NCBI RefSeq assembly: GCF_000338295.1 | Contig: NZ_ANMO01000216.1 | Coordinates: 310,001 to 374,000 of the forward strand | Length of the DNA: 64,000 nt | Direction: 5' to 3' | Origin: Rhodopirellula europaea 6C | GTDB lineage: Bacteria; Planctomycetota; Planctomycetia; Pirellulales; Pirellulaceae | Shown here: piece after piece, positions 59,582-64,000 of the stretch | How positions within the stretch are numbered: the first letter of the stretch is position 1 | How the letters are laid out: every line of letters starts with the position of its first letter | Position numbers and translations under genes: made by a program | Notes under the pieces: generated by a model | The model's database searches: none | Told to the model about the DNA's origin: nothing | Seen by the model: the letters and a program-made list of their open reading frames with translations, nothing else

Positions 59582-62065
59582 TTACTTGGAAAGAAACAAA
59601 TCGCTTTGGATGACTTCGTCCAGAATCGACCGAAAGCCGAACTCGTTGTCCTTGGTGCTGGAGACAATCTCTTCGATTCGATCACGATCGGCAAACTGGA
59701 TCGTTTGTCCGGTGCCGTAGGTCACCAAGTGCGACGCCACGTTGGCGGCCAAGCGTTCGTCTTTCTTCGCGATCAGGTTTCGAAAAGTGACGAAAGAGTC
59801 GAATGTTGACCCATCGGGCATTTCAAAACTCGGATCGACAGCGGGACCGGGTTTGTAGGCGTTGCCGCGTTTCTGCATGTAGCGTTCACGCCATCGGCCA
59901 CCGGCGTCGAAGTTTTCGAGCGCGAAGCCGGGCGGGTCAATGTTTTGATGGCATGCTGCGCAAGACACGTCGGCTTGGTGTTTGGCCAGCAATTCACGAA
60001 TGGTTTTCGCACCACGGATGTCTGGTTCCACAGCGGGAACGTTTTCGGGCGGGGAAGGGATTTCGATTCCGAGAATCCGTTCGGATACCCAAATGCCACG
60101 CAAAACCGGGGACGTATCGTTGCCCGCGGCGGTGACCTTGAGGATCGAACCGTGGCTCAGCAGCCCACCGCGAGGCGACTCTGGATCGACTCGAACCAGT
60201 TTGGTTTGGTCATCCAAATCGGCAATGTCAGCTTCCGATTCGGTCAGCCCGTAGTACCGAGCCAACCGCGTGTTGAGGAAGGTGTAGTCGGCGCCGACCA
60301 GTTCACCAACCGGGCGATCTTCGTCCAGAAGACGCTGCAGAAAATGGTGTGTCTCATCCAGCATGGCCGCCTGCACGGTCGGATCGAAATCGCGAAACAA
60401 CCGTCGGTCTGGTTCCGTGAAGTCGATGTCGAGAAGATCCAACCATTGGTTTGAAAAGTCGACCAGGAAATATTGTCCGCGTCGGGTTTGCAGCAGACGA
60501 TCGGTTTGGAGTGTCAGTTCCTCCGCGTCACGGAGCAAACCTTGGTCGGCTGCTTTTCGCAGTTCTTCATCGGGCATCGAACCGGTCAGGAAATAGCTCA
60601 GTCGCGATGCGATCGCCCAATCATCCAGTTGCCCGGATTCATCCGCGAATTCGGTCAGATACAAAAAACGAGGTGAACACAGCACGGCTCGGTAGCCGGC
60701 CCGCAAGGCATCGATGAAGGTCGCGCCGCTTTGTCGTTCTTCTTCCGCGAGTTGCAATATGGATTCGATGGTCGATGCATCGGTTGGACGACGGAACGCG
60801 AGATCAGCAAAGCGAACAATTGCCGCTCGCAGTTCGTTTCGATCTCGTTTCTCATTGAACTTGTCGACGTCGACTTCCGAACGATTGAGTTCGCGGTTGT
60901 AGCGAAGCGGAAGTTTGCCAAGCAGACGTTCGCGTGATTCTTTGCGGTTGCCGCCGGGGTAGATGCGTTTCATCTTCAGCGAGTGCATCGCCACGCCGGG
61001 AATGTCTTGGTCTTCGCCTTCTCCAAAGCCGACTTGGCCGCCCTGGAAGCGTCCTTGTTTCAGCGTTCGATCGGCGGGACGGACTTCCAGCATGTGTCCT
61101 TTGGGAAGCCACGTTTGGTAGGTCATTGTCTTGGGCTCGGCTTCGGCTTCAAAGCTCCCGACCCACGACAGCAGCGGAGCCCCTGAATTGCATTCGCCAC
61201 TGCGGACGCTGCACCAAACGCCGTGTTCCTTTGGCATCTTTAGACCGGACGCTGTGAGAGTGATCTCATACCAACCGTCTTCGGGAACTCGTGTGGATGA
61301 GATGCGACCGTAGAAGATCATTCCGGATGACCAGACGACAGCCAGCCCCTTGCGCATTTCGGGGTCACGGTTTCGTCGGCCCTTGGGTTTGTTGGCAATC
61401 TTCTTGGGAGGCATGTCGATTTCCCAATCCGATGTCGGCTCCAGCACTTTTGAAAACGCCGCATCGAGTGCCGCGTCGACGACTTTTAGGTGCGTGTTCA
61501 ATTGAAAGTGCGACATGGATTGTGCGGAGGCCAAGTGAACGTAGCCTCCAACCCGCTGCTCTGGAGGCATCAGGTCTTCCAGCGGCAATTCGACTCGCAG
61601 TAGATCCTGGAGCGTGCGAGACAGTTGTTCGTTGCTCAGCCGGCGGCCTCGAACACGTCCGTTGCGTCGTTGTTGGTCGAGCTGATAGGTCCGCAATTGA
61701 TGGCGGAGTGGCTCGGTGAAATCGCGAGCCGTTTCTGCGTCGAGCTCGATGTCTTCGGGCGGAGGCATCTCGCCCTTTTGGACTCGGTCGTGGATCGAAA
61801 CCCATTGTTCCAAGTTGTGGGCGTTCGACAGATCGGTCGATACGGAGTGAATGTCGAATCCTCCTTCGCCGCTGGAGCCATCGTGGCAATCGATGCATTG
61901 TTCCTGCAGAAACGCGACAGCACTGTCCGCGACCGCCCATTTTTCCTGGGACGTCGGATTGGCAGCGTCGGCGAGGGACGTGGAGAATGATGCGAGGCAG
62001 GCAATCCAGGCAAAACCAGCAGCCAGCCGAAGGGGCGAGATCGATAGCATGAACAAGGCACGCAA
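59582..62065 (-). CDS. DUF1592-type protein with cytochrome c motifs
   Basis: This 827-residue protein has a signal peptide (cleavage near LADAA, residues 31-35; an ATG at 62050 is an alternative start). The first heme motif CIDCH lies at 57-61 (a PSCyt-like domain). DUF1587, DUF1595, DUF1592, DUF1588 and DUF1585-like blocks follow in the usual order. They are recognised by RRLSNEQLSRTLQDLL (about 138-153), ALRAGYRAVLCSPRFLYL and the DFSNQWLDLLDID segment. The second CAACH motif (VSCAACHQNIDPPGFALENFD) lies near 715. It precedes the DUF1552 gene, so the two are probably an operon. The presence of both CxxCH sites suggests a c-type electron carrier, but heme binding is not shown. Confidence 0.92.
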   Translation of the reverse strand: MRALFMLSISPLRLAAGFAWIACLASFSTSLADAANPTSQEKWAVADSAVAFLQEQCIDCHDGSSGEGGFDIHSVSTDLSNAHNLEQWVSIHDRVQKGEMPPPEDIELDAETARDFTEPLRHQLRTYQLDQQRRNGRVRGRRLSNEQLSRTLQDLLRVELPLEDLMPPEQRVGGYVHLASAQSMSHFQLNTHLKVVDAALDAAFSKVLEPTSDWEIDMPPKKIANKPKGRRNRDPEMRKGLAVVWSSGMIFYGRISSTRVPEDGWYEITLTASGLKMPKEHGVWCSVRSGECNSGAPLLSWVGSFEAEAEPKTMTYQTWLPKGHMLEVRPADRTLKQGRFQGGQVGFGEGEDQDIPGVAMHSLKMKRIYPGGNRKESRERLLGKLPLRYNRELNRSEVDVDKFNEKRDRNELRAAIVRFADLAFRRPTDASTIESILQLAEEERQSGATFIDALRAGYRAVLCSPRFLYLTEFADESGQLDDWAIASRLSYFLTGSMPDEELRKAADQGLLRDAEELTLQTDRLLQTRRGQYFLVDFSNQWLDLLDIDFTEPDRRLFRDFDPTVQAAMLDETHHFLQRLLDEDRPVGELVGADYTFLNTRLARYYGLTESEADIADLDDQTKLVRVDPESPRGGLLSHGSILKVTAAGNDTSPVLRGIWVSERILGIEIPSPPENVPAVEPDIRGAKTIRELLAKHQADVSCAACHQNIDPPGFALENFDAGGRWRERYMQKRGNAYKPGPAVDPSFEMPDGSTFDSFVTFRNLIAKKDERLAANVASHLVTYGTGQTIQFADRDRIEEIVSSTKDNEFGFRSILDEVIQSDLFLSK

Positions 62066-62321
62066 TGTTGGGTGGGAGGGAGGCGGGACGTCGCGGGAAC
62101 CGGTGATTTGCAGACGCGTTTGGTAGCGAAACGAGCGTGCATGTCAGCGGCGGTGGACGCTAACCGCGATTATAGCGAGTCGTCGGCTGGAAACGAGCGG
62201 AATTCGCCGTTCAAATTGTCCGTCCGAGAGTGTCTGGCGGCATCGAACCATTTGGCGTTTTCGGCGTAGCACCGTTTTGCTTTTCTATCGTTTCACCATT
62301 TTCTGAATTGCGCGAGATTTC

Positions 62322-63527
62322 ATGTCGGCAACGATCGGACTCGTGCTTTTGGCCGCAGGATTGGCGGCATTGTTCAGTTGGTTGATTCTGTTCCCGATCC
62401 GGAAATTTGCCGCGCAACTCGGATTGCTGGATCGTCCGGGTGGCCACAGCAGCCACACCGTGCCGACGCCGCTGGGTGGCGGTTTGGGGATTTACTTTGG
62501 AATCCTGATGACGATCGCGCTCGCCACTTTGGCCGCGGCGTTGCTCAGCGACCCCGAATCGGTGCCGGCCTGGATCACGTCGCTTCGCAATCTGACATCG
62601 CCGTCGATTGTGCCAGCGGGATGGTGGGACGCGGCGATGCTGCATGCTCCCGGTGTTTGGTCCCGCTGCGGCGATGTGTGGTGGTTGATTTTGGCGGGAA
62701 CCATTTTGGTCGCTTTGGGATTGGCGGACGACCGATTCGGATTGCCCGTTGGATTTCGCTTGGGGGTTCAGTTTGGAATCGCAGCGGCGATCGTCTGGGG
62801 ATTGAACATTGAGTTGTCGTTGTTCATCGACGGCGGATTGCTGACCAAGTTGTTGTCGGTTGTCTGGATCGTCGCCGTGATCAACTCGTTCAACATGCTC
62901 GACAACATGGACACGCTGTCGTCGGGAGTGGCCGCCATCATCGCGTTCTCCATGGCGTTGGTGATGCTCACCATTCCTGACCCGGGGACCGACCGGCCTC
63001 AGTTGTTGGTTGCGTCGTTGTTGTTGGTGGTCGCCGGAGCATTGATCGGTTTTCTTTTTCACAACCGCCCGCCAGCGAAAATCTTCATGGGTGACGGTGG
63101 CAGTTATCTGGTTGGGTTCTTGATCGCGGTCGGCATGCTGATGGCAACCTTTGCCGCTGGTGATTCGGGTGATGGAACGGCATCGGGATGGGTTGGCAGT
63201 CGTCCGCACGCGGTGCTGGCACCTTTGTGTGCGATGGCGGTTCCGCTGTATGACATGACGACGGTGATTTGGATTCGCATTCGACAGGGCCGCAGTCCAT
63301 TCCAAGGCGACCACAGTCACTTGTCCCATCGGTTGGTCGATCTTGGCCTTTCGCGAACCGGAGCGGTGGCAACCATCCATTTGATCACCGCGACCTGTGG
63401 TCTTTCGGCTTTGCTGCTGACTCATGTTGGCGTTTGGCAAGCGATCGCGGTGCTGGGAATCGTGATGTGTTTATTGACGCTGGTGGGCATCTTGGAATCC
63501 ACGCAGTGGCGGCGGCCGGATAAGTGA
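62322..63527 (+). CDS. Glycosyltransferase family 4, WecA/MraY-like (polyprenyl-phosphate sugar-1-phosphate transferase)
   Basis: This 401-residue protein has about 11 membrane helices. Cytoplasmic motifs of the WecA/TagO class are present: GLADDRFGLP (about 130-139), INSFNMLDNMDTLSSG (Asn-x-x-Asp at about 190-193), PAKIFMGDGGSYLVGF and the loop GDHSHLSHRLVDLG with the His cluster that marks WecA rather than MraY. The enzyme links a sugar 1-phosphate (often GlcNAc-1-P) to undecaprenyl phosphate, the first step in O-antigen or wall glycan assembly. UDP-GlcNAc would come from the pyrophosphorylase at 16005. A membrane protein starts inside its stop codon (GTGA overlap), so the two are coupled. 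Confidence 0.93.
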   Translation: MSATIGLVLLAAGLAALFSWLILFPIRKFAAQLGLLDRPGGHSSHTVPTPLGGGLGIYFGILMTIALATLAAALLSDPESVPAWITSLRNLTSPSIVPAGWWDAAMLHAPGVWSRCGDVWWLILAGTILVALGLADDRFGLPVGFRLGVQFGIAAAIVWGLNIELSLFIDGGLLTKLLSVVWIVAVINSFNMLDNMDTLSSGVAAIIAFSMALVMLTIPDPGTDRPQLLVASLLLVVAGALIGFLFHNRPPAKIFMGDGGSYLVGFLIAVGMLMATFAAGDSGDGTASGWVGSRPHAVLAPLCAMAVPLYDMTTVIWIRIRQGRSPFQGDHSHLSHRLVDLGLSRTGAVATIHLITATCGLSALLLTHVGVWQAIAVLGIVMCLLTLVGILESTQWRRPDK

Positions 63528-64000
63528 ATCGCAAACGCAGACCCGGCACGCCCAAGCAATCACTCAACCGGGAATCAACGGTGGATTGGGCCGATGATTC
63601 CAATTCCGTTTCCAAGGGATCTCCTTTCGCCGCTTCCGGATCCGGCGGGATGACGTCGGTTGTTTTGGCGGCGTTTGCGGCGTTGATGATGTGGGCGTTC
63701 TACCATCCCTCTGACTCGACGGAAGTCGAACAGGGAGGAGCCCTGGGTTGGTGTTTGTCGGCACTGCTGATCGTGGCGGCGGTGCAGTGTTTAAGAGTCG
63801 GCCGGTCGATCATTTCTGGCGATCGCGAACATCGATCACATGATTCCGTAAATCGAAAGTCTGGTTTGCTCGTCGATGGGATTGTCTGGCTTCTGGCGGC
63901 GTGGATCGGATGCTCGGCTATCTTGCAATTGTATGTGCCTTCCGGTTTCGGCGATGAGGCTTGGAGGATTGGTGGTGACTGGCGATCGGCCAGCAACGAA
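63524..64000 (+). CDS. Membrane protein, N-terminal part only (possible O-antigen ligase/polymerase type)
   Basis: The frame starts at GTG 63524, overlapping the stop of the glycosyltransferase gene, and stays open for 159 codons to the window end. A basic, polar N-terminus of about 45 residues precedes hydrophobic helices at about 47-60 and 81-93, a polar cytoplasmic-looking stretch near 98-120 (SGDREHRSHDS) and another helix at about 122-142. The tight coupling to a WecA-type gene suggests a polymer- or ligase-type membrane protein of glycan export. No diagnostic motif is in the visible part, so the family is unproven. Confidence 0.65.
   Translation, partial: MNRKRRPGTPKQSLNRESTVDWADDSNSVSKGSPFAASGSGGMTSVVLAAFAALMMWAFYHPSDSTEVEQGGALGWCLSALLIVAAVQCLRVGRSIISGDREHRSHDSVNRKSGLLVDGIVWLLAAWIGCSAILQLYVPSGFGDEAWRIGGDWRSASNE

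Overview
The window looks like a chromosomal segment of a marine planctomycete of the Pirellulaceae, most likely Rhodopirellula or a close relative. The basis is family content that is highly characteristic of that group. It includes DUF1549/DUF1553 with DUF1501, DUF1552 with DUF1592, two DUF1559 prepilin-like proteins with C-terminal H-x9-DG motifs, a PVC-type CxxCH dehydrogenase-like protein, a Planctomycetaceae-type ECF sigma factor, a sulfatase and a Tat-exported Gfo/Idh/MocA oxidoreductase. No lineage search could be run. Genes lie on both strands in short operons. I see no tRNA, rRNA, CRISPR, prophage or transposase gene.

Layout. 0-2.5 kb: 3' end of uvrC, then hflX and a short-chain dehydrogenase. 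2.6-4.5 kb: a secreted Gly/Pro-rich protein and a GIY-YIG nuclease-domain protein with an N-terminal membrane segment. 4.7-6.8 kb: a large flagellin with its own terminator. 7.0-8.4 kb: an Rrf2 regulator and a [4Fe-4S] APS/PAPS reductase. 8.6-11.6 kb: an exported HEAT-like protein, two structured intergenic elements and a Tat-exported oxidoreductase. 11.8-15.9 kb: a MacAB-like exporter (fusion protein, ATPase, permease). 16-18.3 kb: a eukaryote-like UDP-N-acetylhexosamine pyrophosphorylase and a methyltransferase. 18.4-22 kb: a DUF1549/1553 plus DUF1501 pair. 22-29.3 kb: an acidic zinc-ribbon membrane protein, an AI-2E-type permease and a giant CxxCH protein. 29.4-33.9 kb: rlmN, scpB, an ECF sigma factor, ruvB and a bacterial PH protein. 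34-40.4 kb: a sulfatase, an LptD-like outer-membrane protein, a diacylglycerol-kinase-like protein and a flippase-like membrane protein. 40.5-44.5 kb: a class III nucleotidyl cyclase, then a two-gene unit of a secreted protein and a membrane-embedded P-loop ATPase. 44.7-49.9 kb: korA, korB, cysK and glutamate dehydrogenase. 50-57.4 kb: a surface-protein neighbourhood with two DUF1559 pseudopilin-like proteins, three small lipoproteins and a TPR/FG-GAP/ASPIC-UnbV lipoprotein. 58.2-62.1 kb: a DUF1552 plus DUF1592 pair. 62.3-64 kb: a WecA/MraY-type glycosyltransferase and the start of a membrane protein cut by the window edge.

How the genes work together. Three themes recur. The first is envelope construction and surface proteins: UDP-GlcNAc supply, the LptD-like protein, the DgkA-like and flippase-like proteins, the WecA-type transferase, the DUF1559 proteins with lipoproteins, flagellin and the MacAB-like exporter. 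The second is carbon, nitrogen and sulfur assimilation: KorAB, CysK and glutamate dehydrogenase as one gene run, and the Rrf2/CysH pair elsewhere. The third is planctomycete-type exported heme-motif and Tat proteins of unknown substrate. The most promising little-described units are the secreted protein plus transmembrane ATPase pair (42300-44496), the DUF1559/lipoprotein neighbourhood (50040-57419) and the membrane-anchored GIY-YIG protein beside flagellin (3459-4505).
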